Of a stretch of 64,000 nucleotides of DNA, positions 55,261 to 63,925 are shown piece after piece (position 1 is the stretch's first letter; every line of letters begins with the position of its first letter). The notes beneath the pieces are model-generated. The model saw only the letters and a program-made list of their open reading frames with translations. It made no database searches and had not been told where the DNA came from. Source of the DNA: Nocardia abscessus. GTDB taxonomy: Bacteria > Actinomycetota > Actinomycetes > Mycobacteriales > Mycobacteriaceae. Made by a program: the position numbers and the translations under genes. The DNA lies in contig NZ_JADLQO010000001.1 in assembly GCF_015477775.1 (NCBI RefSeq), forward strand, positions 992,001 to 1,056,000, given 5' to 3'.

Positions 55261-55530
55261 CTACTCCGACACCCGGCGAACGACCAGCATGTCGTCGGAG
55301 TAGTTGAACCTTCCTACGCCCTCGATCAGAGTTCCGTCCGACCGATGCCACTGACCTTCGAAGTAGTGGGCAGTCAGGAACTCGTCAGGATTGCCGGGCA
55401 CGCTACCCTCACGACGCTGCGGTATATGCTGCCCGACACTGCCGACCTTCATCCAGATGTCGTCCGAGTCAGGCGCCTTGATGACGTCGCCTTCGATGAT
55501 GCTGGTTACGGGTACCTCTTCAGTCTCCAT
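55261..55530 (-). CDS. Small hypothetical protein
   Basis: 89 residues from ATG 55530, reading TSIIEGDVIKAPDSDDIWMK and AHYFEGQWHRSDGTLIEG. A small beta-rich, acidic protein. It lies downstream of the HEPN-like gene on the opposite strand. No family recognised. Confidence 0.5.
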   Translation of the reverse strand: METEEVPVTSIIEGDVIKAPDSDDIWMKVGSVGQHIPQRREGSVPGNPDEFLTAHYFEGQWHRSDGTLIEGVGRFNYSDDMLVVRRVSE

Positions 55531-56043
55531 GGACTGAACCTACCGAGTACGACCGACAGCACGTGAGTCACTACACCCCAGGCTTTTTCGCGACCTTCGG
55601 CCGCGTGGCCCTGCTGACTGGTGGCCTGCATTGTGTTCCCGCGCCCCTCCACCGTCAAGTGCGCCTGCGGCGTCAGCTTCGCTGATGGCATTCGCCACCC
55701 TTGACCGCGGAGCCTCTACGCGCGAAGGGCAGGCCTTACCGGGCAGGCGGTGAGCCAGCCCCCGGTGTGCAGCCCACCACCCAGCAGGGCCATGCCGTTG
55801 TGACGATGCCACGAGAGTGACACAAGAGCCCCGTACACAGCCGGACAGCCGAGTACCGAACCGCTGAGACACGCGACTTCAACGGCCAGCCTGATACCTC
55901 TGAAATCAGTCCGAGGCTGCCTCCGGAGCAGATGGCCGCCGACGACACTTCTGACGACAACGGCGACGACATGAGCCACGAGCCGACGTCATCGCCAAGC
56001 AACCATCTCCTGTATCGCCCCGAGCCTGGAACCCCGCCTGTAC
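55531..56043. other. Right end of the island, no clear gene
   Basis: About 510 bp with copy 2 of the ~195-bp repeat and no convincing protein. Frames on the minus strand through 55716-55979 look compositional. Confidence 0.5.
55599..55789 (+). repeat. Island direct repeat, copy 2
   Basis: Same orientation as copy 1 at 54173, 1.4 kb away. It begins GGCCGCGTGGCCCTGCTGAC and ends CCACCACCCAGCAGG, with several one- to three-base indels. Confidence 0.8.
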
Positions 56044-56093
56044 CTACGGATCAGAAGGGTTAGGGGTTCGAATCCCTTCGGGCGCACCCAGGT

Positions 56094-56128
56094 AGAAGGC
56101 CCCTCCGGTACCGACGGAGGGGCCTTCT
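56094..56128. terminator. Terminator between attR and trmO
   Basis: AGAAGGCCCCTCCG, GTACCGA, CGGAGGGGCCTTCT: a perfect 14-bp stem. It ends transcription of trmO and may have been the original terminator of the tRNA gene. Confidence 0.8.
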
Positions 56129-56130
56129 GG

Positions 56131-56598
56131 CTAGGAATAGTTGTCCAGCATCTCGGTGGACCACCGAGCTTGCCGAATCTCTCCCCGTGGACCGCACTGC
56201 GCAAACCATGGCTTGATGTCCAACACGGGTGTGCCGTCTACCGCGTCCAGCTCGGCTACGTGCAGGTCCAGCCCGTCCACTCGGAGCAGTCGAGCACGGG
56301 AGACCCCGAGCCAGTTGATGCGCGGCATGTTCCGATGCGCGAAGATGCCGACCTCCGGCCATGTTGGATTGTCTCGTGCACTGGAACCATCGAAACCCAG
56401 ATCCGTCGGGTCGGTCAAGCGGAACCGGAACACGATCTCGAGATGGCTGAACTCCTCCAAGCCTTGCACCGACTTCACGGTGAACCGGCGATCATCGATA
56501 CGGATGATCGCCTCGGTACCCCAGTGATCGTCTGTAGCTTCGCGGCGACCACCGATGACATGGGCAACGGGCGCTACCTCGAACACTTCGTCTGTCAT
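56131..56598 (-). CDS. trmO: tRNA m6t6A37 methyltransferase TrmO (TsaA/UPF0066)
   Basis: 155 residues. TrmO methylates N6 of t6A37 in tRNAs using S-adenosylmethionine. Conserved parts are VKSVQGLEEFSHLEIVFRF, GIFAHRNMPRINWLGVSRAR and LDAVDGTPVLDIKPWF, all typical. It lies just outside attR, next to a tRNA gene end, and precedes nothing in operon. Confidence 0.9.
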   Translation of the reverse strand: MTDEVFEVAPVAHVIGGRREATDDHWGTEAIIRIDDRRFTVKSVQGLEEFSHLEIVFRFRLTDPTDLGFDGSSARDNPTWPEVGIFAHRNMPRINWLGVSRARLLRVDGLDLHVAELDAVDGTPVLDIKPWFAQCGPRGEIRQARWSTEMLDNYS

Positions 56599-56728
56599 AC
56601 GACCTTGTCCTACTTCCCACTGGCGGCTAGGTACTCTGCTGCTTGCTCGTGAATCTCGCGTGAACCAGCCACGGGGTGGCCGAGTGTGGTGCCTCGGCCG
56701 AGATGGTTACGTCGCGTCCGGCATCGGC

Positions 56729-58030
56729 CTACCGGTTCGTACTTCTTCCGGCGGTCGCTTCCGTGATGGACAACGGAGGGGACGCGGGGAAGACGACCGG
56801 CAGCTCTGTCACAGCCCGGTGGAACGGGCCCGGCCGCCACACCAGCTGCTCGGGTGGCACAGCCAGTCGCATCTCCGGGAGGGCGTCGAGAAGCTGGTCG
56901 ATGGCCTCCTGCACGATGAGGTAGGCCACGGACTTGGCCGGGCAGGCATGTGGTCCGGTGCTCCACGCCAGATGCGAGCGATTGCCGGTTCGATCCCCGC
57001 CACGGATCTCGGGGTCGTTGTTGCACCCGGCCAAGCTGATCAGCACCGGCTGATGCGCCGGCAACCAGGTGTTGTCGATCAGGATCGGCTGCCGTGGGTA
57101 CGTCGCGCAGAAGTTGGCCAACGGCGGGTCGTTGAACAGCACCTCATCGAGCGCGTCACGCGTCGACATACTTCCACCGAGCATGTCGCCCCCGAACCGG
57201 TCGTCGGTCAGCATCAGCAAGAGGGTATTGGTGATCAGATTCTGCTGCGGCTCGATACCCGCACCGTAGAAGCTGATCAGTTGGGAGAGCATTTCCGTGT
57301 CATCCAGGCCGGCGGGATGATGCGCGAGCCGCGAGGTGACGTCGTCCGCGGGCTCCGCGCGTCGCAACTGAATCAACTCCATCAGCGCCTCGCTGAGCGT
57401 CTGCATGCCGCGGGCAGCCTCGACAGTGTCGAACAGCGCGGCCATGCCGGTCGCGACCCGCCGCCCCAGTTCCGTCGAGCAGCCGACCATCTGGTTGAGT
57501 GCCTCGAAGACGAGCGGAAACGCGTACTGCGACACCAGGTCGGCCGAACCGGCCGTAGCGAAGTCGTTGATCAGCGGGATCGCGATCTTCTCGACCGTGG
57601 CATGTAGAGCGTGCAGATCGATCCCGTCGATGCTCGCGGTATACGTCTGTCGATAGCGAGCATGTGCTGCTCCGGTGTTGCGCAACGCGTTCGGATGCCA
57701 CTCCATCATCGGCTTGATGGGGGAGTCGTCGGGGATGCTCTGCTGCCAGGTCCGCGGATCGGCCGGAAAACGGTCGGGGTCGTTGAGGATGCGCTGTGCG
57801 GTGCGGTATCCGATCACCAAGGTCGCAGGCACATTCGGTGCCAACTCCATCGGAACGAGCGAGCCGTGCTGCCGGCGCATCTGGCGGTAGCCGCTGTGCG
57901 GATCAGCGGCGAACTTCCGGCTACGCAGACAGACTTGGGGCGTGTCGGTATTGATCGGCGACCCCTGGACAGGGCAGGTTCGGGAAGCGGTGGTGTGGGC
58001 CGCGGGTATCGAGGAGTTTGCTGTGGTCAT
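56729..58030 (-). CDS. Cytochrome P450, CYP157-like, lacking the ExxR arginine
   Basis: 433 residues. The heme-binding loop is HLAWSTGPHACPAKSVAYL, with the Cys ligand present. The I-helix is LISFYGAGIEPQQNLITNTL, where EPQ replaces the usual acid-Thr pair, and the K-helix is DALDEVLFNDPPLANF, where ExxR becomes ExxF. These traits mark the CYP157-type P450s linked to Streptomyces conservons. No GTPase, roadblock or sensor neighbour is present, so it is an orphan. ATG 58030 is used. Direct repeats lie 145 bp upstream. Confidence 0.83.
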   Translation of the reverse strand: MTTANSSIPAAHTTASRTCPVQGSPINTDTPQVCLRSRKFAADPHSGYRQMRRQHGSLVPMELAPNVPATLVIGYRTAQRILNDPDRFPADPRTWQQSIPDDSPIKPMMEWHPNALRNTGAAHARYRQTYTASIDGIDLHALHATVEKIAIPLINDFATAGSADLVSQYAFPLVFEALNQMVGCSTELGRRVATGMAALFDTVEAARGMQTLSEALMELIQLRRAEPADDVTSRLAHHPAGLDDTEMLSQLISFYGAGIEPQQNLITNTLLLMLTDDRFGGDMLGGSMSTRDALDEVLFNDPPLANFCATYPRQPILIDNTWLPAHQPVLISLAGCNNDPEIRGGDRTGNRSHLAWSTGPHACPAKSVAYLIVQEAIDQLLDALPEMRLAVPPEQLVWRPGPFHRAVTELPVVFPASPPLSITEATAGRSTNR

Positions 58031-58486
58031 AGATGCGACTCCAGGCGAGGGAACAGGAATCCGGCGAGGGTGATCGGTGAGCCGCCGGCACGTGGGTGGG
58101 TCATGCGCGCCGACTTCTCCGTGCCTTCGTTGCAAACATCACGCTAGTGGGCCCGGGCGGCCGAACCTACTGTCGGAAACGACATATTTGGTACTGAAAC
58201 CGACATGATTGGTGACGCCGCTCCCGGCTGGCGCTGATGATCGCCCACCGATCGAGCTTCGCCGAGCAACTGTCGGGCCGCGTCTCGCCTCCGCGTTGCC
58301 CGGCGATTCCGGGCTGGATAGCCCTCATTCGGATTCGGCTCCGGGCCGGATGGCCCCATGCGGGATTCAGCGAATCTGCGCCCGTGCCCGGTGACGCTGT
58401 CCGAGAGCCGTGGTCTTGACCGGCGCGAGTGGTCACTACGGAGTGGTCTTCTCGGCCGACGCCGCGGCGGTGTTCCCCTGGTTGGG
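58031..58486. other. Intergenic region upstream of the P450 gene
   Basis: About 450 bp. No gene was recognised. It holds the 20-bp-period repeats at 58176-58213 and a GC-rich stretch. Confidence 0.5.
58176..58213. promoter_or_regulatory. Two direct repeats upstream of the P450 gene
   Basis: GAAACGACATATTTGGT and GAAACCGACATGATTGGT, 20 bp apart, lie 145 bp before the P450 start. The first also forms GTCGGAAACGAC. A DNA-binding site is plausible; no regulator is adjacent. Confidence 0.4.
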
Positions 58487-59212
58487 TTACTTCCAGGCCG
58501 GAAGGGGCGGCAGGTCGCCGGTGAGATCGGCGCCCGTGCTGCGGCCGAGTAGCCAGGCGGCGAGGGAGGAGGCCGCGCCGGAGATGATCTGGGTGGTGGG
58601 GGCCGTTCCGATGGTGGCGGTGAAGTCGGAGTCCGTGGCTCGGAGGGTGAACGGCTCGACGGGATTGTCGGCGGTGAGACGGGTGAGGTCGGCGGTGGCC
58701 TGGGGGAGGATGCGGGCGACGAAGGGGGTGGGCCAATCGGACGGGTGATAGCCCGCGTTCAGGTCGACGTGGTGAATCTCGACCTCCTGCAAGCGCATCC
58801 ACAGGACTTCGGTCGCTGGGATCGGGCGGCCCTGGCGGGTGCGGACCTGTGCTCGCCAGGCGTCGTCGGTGAGTGAGCGGGCCAGGGCGAGGAAGCGGGT
58901 GGTGGCCGCCTCATTGTCGGCGAGGTGTTCGGGGAACGGGCGGCGCGCGCCGGCTTCGATGTCGTGGTCGCGCAGGAAAGGGCTGGCGTATTGCGGGATT
59001 TCGACGCCGGTGTGTGCCCACAGCAGCAGGTTGACCAGGCTGTCGGCGTTGCGGGCCAGGTGGGCCAGGACGTGGCCGCGGGTCCAGCCGGGCAGTGCGG
59101 AGGGTTCGCTGACGGCGTGCTCGTCGAGGCCGCGGATGGTGTCGAGCAGCCGGGTGGTCGCCTCGGCGACGGTGTCGAGCTGAACGGGGGTCTGCGCGGC
59201 GGCGGTGGTCAC
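58487..59212 (-). CDS. Mycothiol-dependent maleylpyruvate isomerase-family protein
   Basis: 241 residues. The N-terminal DinB-like helical bundle has PGWTRGHVLAHLARNADSLV, with the first metal His, and LQEVEIHHVDLNAGY supplies the Glu and other His. The C-terminal half is the MDMPI-type domain (LAAWLLGRSTGADL). It may use mycothiol as cofactor; the specific substrate is unknown. GC-rich flanks. Confidence 0.85.
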   Translation of the reverse strand: MTTAAAQTPVQLDTVAEATTRLLDTIRGLDEHAVSEPSALPGWTRGHVLAHLARNADSLVNLLLWAHTGVEIPQYASPFLRDHDIEAGARRPFPEHLADNEAATTRFLALARSLTDDAWRAQVRTRQGRPIPATEVLWMRLQEVEIHHVDLNAGYHPSDWPTPFVARILPQATADLTRLTADNPVEPFTLRATDSDFTATIGTAPTTQIISGAASSLAAWLLGRSTGADLTGDLPPLPAWK

Positions 59213-59278
59213 GGTTTCGACCCTAGCGAGCGAGGACCCGGCTCGCCGCGAACGACGGGCCGGGTTCGCGAACCTCGC

Positions 59279-59671
59279 CTACCCGCCGACGATCGCGTCG
59301 GCTTCGATCTCGACCAGCAGGGCCGGGGTGATCAGGGCCTTGATCTCGTACATGGCCGTCGCGGGACGGATTTCGCCGAACACCTCGGCGTGCGCCTCGG
59401 CGACCTCGGGCCAGCGCGCGATATCGGTGACGAAGATGCGGGTGCGCACCACGTCGGCCAGGCTCGCGCCCGCCTCCTCCAGCGCGGAGCCGATGCGCCG
59501 CAGGGTTTCCCTGGTCTGCTCGCCGATGTCGTCGCCGCCGACGGCCGTGCCACCGGGCGCCGAGGCGGTCGTTCCGCTGACCGCTATGACATTGCCGAGC
59601 CGGACCGCCCGCGAGTAGCCGACGATGTCTTCGAACTCCGAACCCGAGGAGATGTTCACGCGATCACTCAT
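59279..59671 (-). CDS. RidA-family protein
   Basis: 130 residues (Rid family) from ATG 59671. Conserved parts: GYSRAVRLGNVIAVSGTTAS, EQTRETLRRIGSALEEAGAS and VVRTRIFVTDIARWPEV. Members hydrolyse 2-aminoacrylate or related imines; the catalytic Arg is in VVRTR. Neighbours are unrelated. Confidence 0.88.
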   Translation of the reverse strand: MSDRVNISSGSEFEDIVGYSRAVRLGNVIAVSGTTASAPGGTAVGGDDIGEQTRETLRRIGSALEEAGASLADVVRTRIFVTDIARWPEVAEAHAEVFGEIRPATAMYEIKALITPALLVEIEADAIVGG

Positions 59672-59861
59672 GCGCGAAAGCATCGCACGGGCGCCGGCGC
59701 GGCCACGTGGCGGACAGCCGGTCGCCGCAGGCCCGTTGGGCGGGGAGGTGCGAGGGCGACCCGGCGTGGCCCTGCCAGCGCGCCGAGTTCACCGCCGTTG
59801 GTGCTCAGGGCGACCGGTCGGCGTACACAGCACGGTGGTACTGCCGTTTGCGCGTGGCCGA

Positions 59862-60560
59862 CTAGCTCGGTTCGGCCCGCTCGCGTCCCTCCACGACCAC
59901 CGCCGCGGCCAGCGCGATCAGCCACAGCGACATCGCCCCCACCTGAATCCGCTGGGCGATCCCGAGGGCGTAGTTCCCTGGCAGGTTGTCGGCCACCAGC
60001 ATCCACACCGTCGCCAGCGCACCGATCACCAAAACGACGAGACCGAATTCGCGTAGTACCCGCCAGCGCCGATAGCGGAACGCGGCGACGCTGAAGGCGG
60101 AGGCGGCGACCGCGATCGAGGTGACCGCCAGCGTGCTCGTCAGGGCGTGCGGCTGATGCAGCTGCGGGAACAGCTCGCGCGGGCCGCCACACCCGCTCTC
60201 GCCGGGGGTGCAGTCGCGCAGCGGTAGCAGGACGTCGGCGATGGTCGAGGCGCCGAAGCAGAACAGCGCGATCCAGCCGATCGTGGTCGCTCCGCGGCGC
60301 GGCAACACCAGAAGTCCGGCGATCGCGGCAGGTATGAGCAGCGCCCCCACGATCAGGTCCGCGGTCGCGAACACCTCCCGGTACGGCTTGCCCTGCGCGT
60401 CCAGTTCGCTGAGGAACGTGTCGACCGGGTCGAGGCCGATCGGCAGCACGAATTGGAGCACCCAGGACGAGTAGCAGAGCCCTGCGATCGCGATGGCCGC
60501 GGCGACCAGCACCGTTGCCGGTCGCACGGGCCGAACGGCGATCTCCTGGCCACCCGTCAC
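59862..60560 (-). CDS. DUF998 membrane protein
   Basis: 232 residues, about six helices. Matches the DUF998 layout: VLVAAAIAIAGLCYSSWVLQ, GLDPVDTFLSELDAQGKPYR with conserved acidic loop, and WIALFCFGASTIADVLLPLR. GTG 60560 follows a GGGGGC site. Function unknown; family members are thought to be rhomboid-unrelated small-ligand membrane proteins. Confidence 0.8.
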   Translation of the reverse strand: MTGGQEIAVRPVRPATVLVAAAIAIAGLCYSSWVLQFVLPIGLDPVDTFLSELDAQGKPYREVFATADLIVGALLIPAAIAGLLVLPRRGATTIGWIALFCFGASTIADVLLPLRDCTPGESGCGGPRELFPQLHQPHALTSTLAVTSIAVAASAFSVAAFRYRRWRVLREFGLVVLVIGALATVWMLVADNLPGNYALGIAQRIQVGAMSLWLIALAAAVVVEGRERAEPS

Positions 60561-60691
60561 GCCCCCATTGTGCTGGTTGCTAGAGCGCGCCGGACAGCGG
60601 CAGGCCGCACACGTCATTACCATCCGGGACACAGGGTCTTGTCAGCTTCGCCCGGCACGCTGGACGACAGCTGCAACTCGAGGAGGTCCCC

Positions 60692-60805
60692 ATGCTCGGT
60701 TTCGCGACTGCCGCTGCCGGAATCGCGGTCATGACGGTGATGGTGGCGTCCGGCTACCTGGCCGCGCACGCCCCCCGCTCACTCGTGCGGGTTCGACACC
60801 GCTGA
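60692..60805 (+). CDS. Small 37-residue membrane protein
   Basis: ATG 60692 follows a strong AGGAGGT site. The peptide has one hydrophobic helix (FATAAAGIAVMTVMVASGYL) and a basic tail (APRSLVRVRHR). It overlaps the end of the convergent Vsr gene. No family is known. Confidence 0.45.
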   Translation: MLGFATAAAGIAVMTVMVASGYLAAHAPRSLVRVRHR

Positions 60806-61207
60806 CAGCGCCGCTTGGACGCGGTCGGCCGCGCTGACGGGATCCTCGTGCTCCCAGACGCGGACCACGTGCCACCCCGCCGCGATCAGCGCCGCGTCGG
60901 TGGCGCGGTCTCTGGCGACGTTGCCCGCCAGTTTGGCGGCCCACCATTCGGCGTTGTTCTTTGGATCGGTGGCGTGCTGCGGGCAGCGGTGCCAGAAACA
61001 GCCGTCCACGTAGACGGCGACCCGCCGCCGCGGAAACACCAGGTCGGCGCGTCGGCGCTGCCCGCGGATCGGTGCGCGGTCGACGAAATACCGCAGCCCG
61101 CGCCGATGCAGTTCCCGGCGCAGAGCGAGTTCGGGATCGGTTCCGGTGCGCCGTTGGCGCGCCATCCGCGCACTGGTGATCGCGTCGGTGAGGGGCCGCC
61201 GGTTCAT
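60779..61207 (-). CDS. vsr: Very short patch repair endonuclease Vsr
   Basis: 142 residues. Vsr nicks T:G mismatches that arise by deamination of 5-methylcytosine. The catalytic Asp is in RRADLVFPRRR, with the zinc/His motif VYVDGCFWHRCPQH and the C-terminal VVRVWEHED. Start ATG 61207 overlaps the methyltransferase stop in an ATGA, so the two are coupled. Confidence 0.92.
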   Translation of the reverse strand: MNRRPLTDAITSARMARQRRTGTDPELALRRELHRRGLRYFVDRAPIRGQRRRADLVFPRRRVAVYVDGCFWHRCPQHATDPKNNAEWWAAKLAGNVARDRATDAALIAAGWHVVRVWEHEDPVSAADRVQAALSAVSNPHE

Positions 61208-62337
61208 GCCGCCCAGCCGCCCATCCGGTCCAGATGGCTCTCCACGTCGGCGAGGAAACCGGGCGGAAAACGCAGACTGCCCATGGTGGTGCGGCGCAGG
61301 AAACCGGCCGTCGCGCGGGCGGAGAGCAACTGCGCCTCGGTGAGGAAGTGGGTCAGGTCCTCGTACGGCTCGTGCACCGGCCACGTGGAGACCGGCACCC
61401 GATAGGCCGCACCGCCGTGCCCCCACGCGGCGACCGGCCACGGCGTGCCCGGCGCCAGCGGTTGATCGCCGGAGATCGGATCCAGCGGCGCGGCCAGCCG
61501 CGAGCCCACCCAGGCCGCCATCCGCACGCTCACCGCGTTGCCCACCAGCTTCCAGCGGTGGCCCTTCCGCACGCCCGGCACCTCCGTCGCGGGCGCAGTC
61601 CATCCCGCGTCGAAGCCCTGCAGGCGTTCGGCGTCGGCGATGCCGGGCGTGACGATCTCCCCCGACGGCAACCGCACCGCGGGCGGGCTGGCGATGCCGA
61701 GCGCGGAGCCGCCCTTCAGCGTCGGTACCGCGTTCACCGCCCAGCCGAGCCCGCGCACCCCCTCGGTCCAGTAGAAGCCGCATGGATCGATCTCGGGATC
61801 GCCGATCGTGCGGGGACCGGCGTCCTCGCCGAACAGCACCGCGCGCGGGTCCTCGGTGCGGGAAGCCAGCATCAGTACCCGCTGCCTGCGCTGGGGCAGG
61901 CCGAACGCGCGGGCGTCCACCACCCGGTAGGCCCAGGTGTAGCCGAGTTCGTCGAGTGCGCCGGTGATGTGCCGCATGGCCGCGCCGCGGCCCAGTTGCA
62001 GCATGAACGGCACGTTCTCGATCAGCAGCCAGCGCGGGCCGCGCTTGCGGCGCACGAGCCGGAACACCTCGTCGACCAGACCCGAGCGCGTGCCGGTGAT
62101 GCCCGCGGTGCGCCCGGCCTGGGACAGGTCCTGGCACGGGAATCCGGCCGCGACCAGCTCCGTCCCCGCCGGGATCGCGCGCAACCGGGTGATGTCGGCG
62201 TGCAGCGGCACATCCGGGAAACGTGCGGCGAGCACGCCTTGGGCACCGGGCTCGATCTCGCACAGCAACTCGGTGTGCCAGCCGTGCCTGCCGAGGCCGA
62301 GCTCGAGCCCGCCGATCCCGGCGAACAGCCCGACCAT
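61204..62337 (-). CDS. DNA (cytosine-5-)-methyltransferase
   Basis: 377 residues from ATG 62337; GTG 62376 would add 13. Motif I is LFAGIGGLELGLGRHGW, motif IV is AAGFPCQDLSQAG with the nucleophile Cys, motif VI is LIENVPFML and motif X is WKLVGNAVSVRMAAWVG. It is followed by Vsr with an ATGA overlap. No restriction endonuclease gene is recognisable nearby, so it looks solitary in the window. Recognition sequence unknown. Confidence 0.92.
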   Translation of the reverse strand: MVGLFAGIGGLELGLGRHGWHTELLCEIEPGAQGVLAARFPDVPLHADITRLRAIPAGTELVAAGFPCQDLSQAGRTAGITGTRSGLVDEVFRLVRRKRGPRWLLIENVPFMLQLGRGAAMRHITGALDELGYTWAYRVVDARAFGLPQRRQRVLMLASRTEDPRAVLFGEDAGPRTIGDPEIDPCGFYWTEGVRGLGWAVNAVPTLKGGSALGIASPPAVRLPSGEIVTPGIADAERLQGFDAGWTAPATEVPGVRKGHRWKLVGNAVSVRMAAWVGSRLAAPLDPISGDQPLAPGTPWPVAAWGHGGAAYRVPVSTWPVHEPYEDLTHFLTEAQLLSARATAGFLRRTTMGSLRFPPGFLADVESHLDRMGGWAA

Positions 62338-62674
62338 CCGCGCGCCCGTCAACGACCTTCCCTTTCTCGCGTCCACACCGGCCGCCGCCCACGCGTCCCG
62401 TGCCCGGGGAGCAGGTTACTCGAGTCGTCGGGGCGATCCCCGAAGTACGCGACCATCGCCTCCGGCACCTGGTACGGTCCGCGTGTCACGCAGTGTGATC
62501 GGTGCGAATTCCCAATAATGCACAGGGGTGGTCGCACACGGACGTGATGACCGGCCGTTCCGCCTGCGCTCCAGTGCCATCCGTGCGGGCCGCCCACGAT
62601 CCTGGTGGCGCGCCTGCGCGCATTGCTTTTGCTCGACGAAGTTCCAGAGCGACGCTAGGGAAAGTGAGCGAAAC

Positions 62675-63925
62675 ATGCAGATGCCTTCCACCAAAAACGG
62701 ACAGTTCCCCTCTGTGGTGGTGACCAGCCTCGCGGCGACCACGTCCATCGCGGGTGACGTGGATTCCACGTGGAAGGGCCTGCTCAACGGCGACAGCGGC
62801 ATCGACGTCCTGGAAGACGATTTCATCGACGAATTCGAGCTGCCGGTCCGTATCGGCGGGCACCTCAAGGTCCCGCCCGCCACGTATCTGGACGTGACGG
62901 AGGCCCGCAGGCTCTCGTACGTGGAGCAGCTGGCCCTCGTGCTCGGGCGTGAGGTCTGGCGCAACGCGGGCAGCCCCGAAGTGGACAAGCACCGTCTCGG
63001 GGTGGCCATCGGTACGGGGCTCGGCGGCGCGGAGGCGATGATCCACGCTCGGGACAAGCTGCGCAACGGGGGCTACCGCAAGGTGTCGCCCTACACCGTC
63101 CAGGCGGTGATGCCCAACGGCGCCGCGGCCTGCGTCGCGCTGGAACTCGGTGCGCGAGCCGGTGTGACGACGCCCGTCTCGGCGTGTTCCTCCGGTGCGG
63201 AGGCGATCGCCAACGCGTGGCGGATGATCGTCATGGGCGACGCCGACGTGGTGGTCACCGGCGGCGTGGAGGGTTCGATCCAGGCGCTCGCGATCGCGGC
63301 GTTCACCATGATGCGCGCCATGAGCACCCGCAACGACGCGCCGAAGTCCGCCTCGCGTCCGTTCGACGCCGACCGGGACGGGTTCGTCTTCGGCGAGGCG
63401 GGCGCGCTGATGGTGCTGGAGACCGAGGAGCACGCCAAGGCTCGCGGCGCGACCGTTCACGCCCGGCTGATGGGTGCGGGCATCACCTCCGACGGCTTCC
63501 ACTTGGTCGCGCCGGACCCAGCGGGCGTCGGGGCCGCGCGCGCGATGACGCGGGCGATGCGGACGGCCGGTCTGGCCAAGGACGATGTCGCGCACGTCAA
63601 CGCGCACGCGACCGCCACTCCGATCGGCGACACGGCGGAGGCCCGCGCGATCCGCGAGGCAGTGGGCGACCACGCGTCGGTCTACGCGCCCAAATCGGCC
63701 CTCGGTCATTCCATCGGGGCGGTCGGTGCGCTCGAATCGGTGCTCACGGTGCTCAGCGTGCGAGACGAAATCGTGCCGCCGACGCTGAATTTGGACACGC
63801 TGGATCCCGAGATCGATCTCGACGTGGTGCGCGGGAACGCCCGGCCCGGCCGTATCGACTACGCCCTGAACAACTCTTTCGGATTCGGCGGGCACAATGT
63901 GGCGCTCGCCTTCGGCCGGTACTGA
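62675..63925 (+). CDS. Beta-ketoacyl-ACP synthase (KasA/KasB type)
   Basis: 416 residues from ATG 62675. Claisen-condensing enzyme extending fatty acyl chains toward mycolates. The nucleophile Cys is in [15 protein letters not shown], the two His are in [15 protein letters not shown] and [12 protein letters not shown], and the ending [15 protein letters not shown] is typical. Nothing else of the fatty acid synthase II operon is in the window; acpM and accD6 may lie elsewhere. KasA versus KasB cannot be settled. Confidence 0.87.
   Translation: MQMPSTKNGQFPSVVVTSLAATTSIAGDVDSTWKGLLNGDSGIDVLEDDFIDEFELPVRIGGHLKVPPATYLDVTEARRLSYVEQLALVLGREVWRNAGSPEVDKHRLGVAIGTGLGGAEAMIHARDKLRNGGYRKVSPYTVQAVMPNGAAACVALELGARAGVTTPVSACSSGAEAIANAWRMIVMGDADVVVTGGVEGSIQALAIAAFTMMRAMSTRNDAPKSASRPFDADRDGFVFGEAGALMVLETEEHAKARGATVHARLMGAGITSDGFHLVAPDPAGVGAARAMTRAMRTAGLAKDDVAHVNAHATATPIGDTAEARAIREAVGDHASVYAPKSALGHSIGAVGALESVLTVLSVRDEIVPPTLNLDTLDPEIDLDVVRGNARPGRIDYALNNSFGFGGHNVALAFGRY

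Larger units (their letters stand above)
47347..56087. mobile_element. Genomic island in tRNA-Arg, attL/attR direct repeats
   Basis: The direct repeat starts CTACGGATCAGAAG and ends CTTCGGGCGCAC. The left copy (attL, 47347-47389) is inside the tRNA gene, and the right copy (attR, 56044-56087) has one extra G. The 8.7 kb between them carries mostly small unknown genes, a phage-type HTH, a paralogue of the DUF397-XRE cassette, nuclease-like and HEPN-like genes and internal repeats. I found no integrase, so it is non-autonomous or decayed. GC falls in the 50.5-51.5 kb part. Confidence 0.8.

Noticed and set aside
47347..56087. CRISPR array in or near the island
   Set aside because: No regularly spaced short repeats with unique spacers were found; the repeats present are 195-bp direct copies and a two-copy att sequence.
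56044..56087. A second complete tRNA-Arg gene
   Set aside because: Only the 3' part from the anticodon loop is present; the 5' half and D-arm are missing, so it is an attachment-site duplicate.
55989..56204. Protein containing VRPKGFEPLTL on the minus strand
   Set aside because: The motif is the antisense translation of the tRNA 3' end, a common artefact in annotation.
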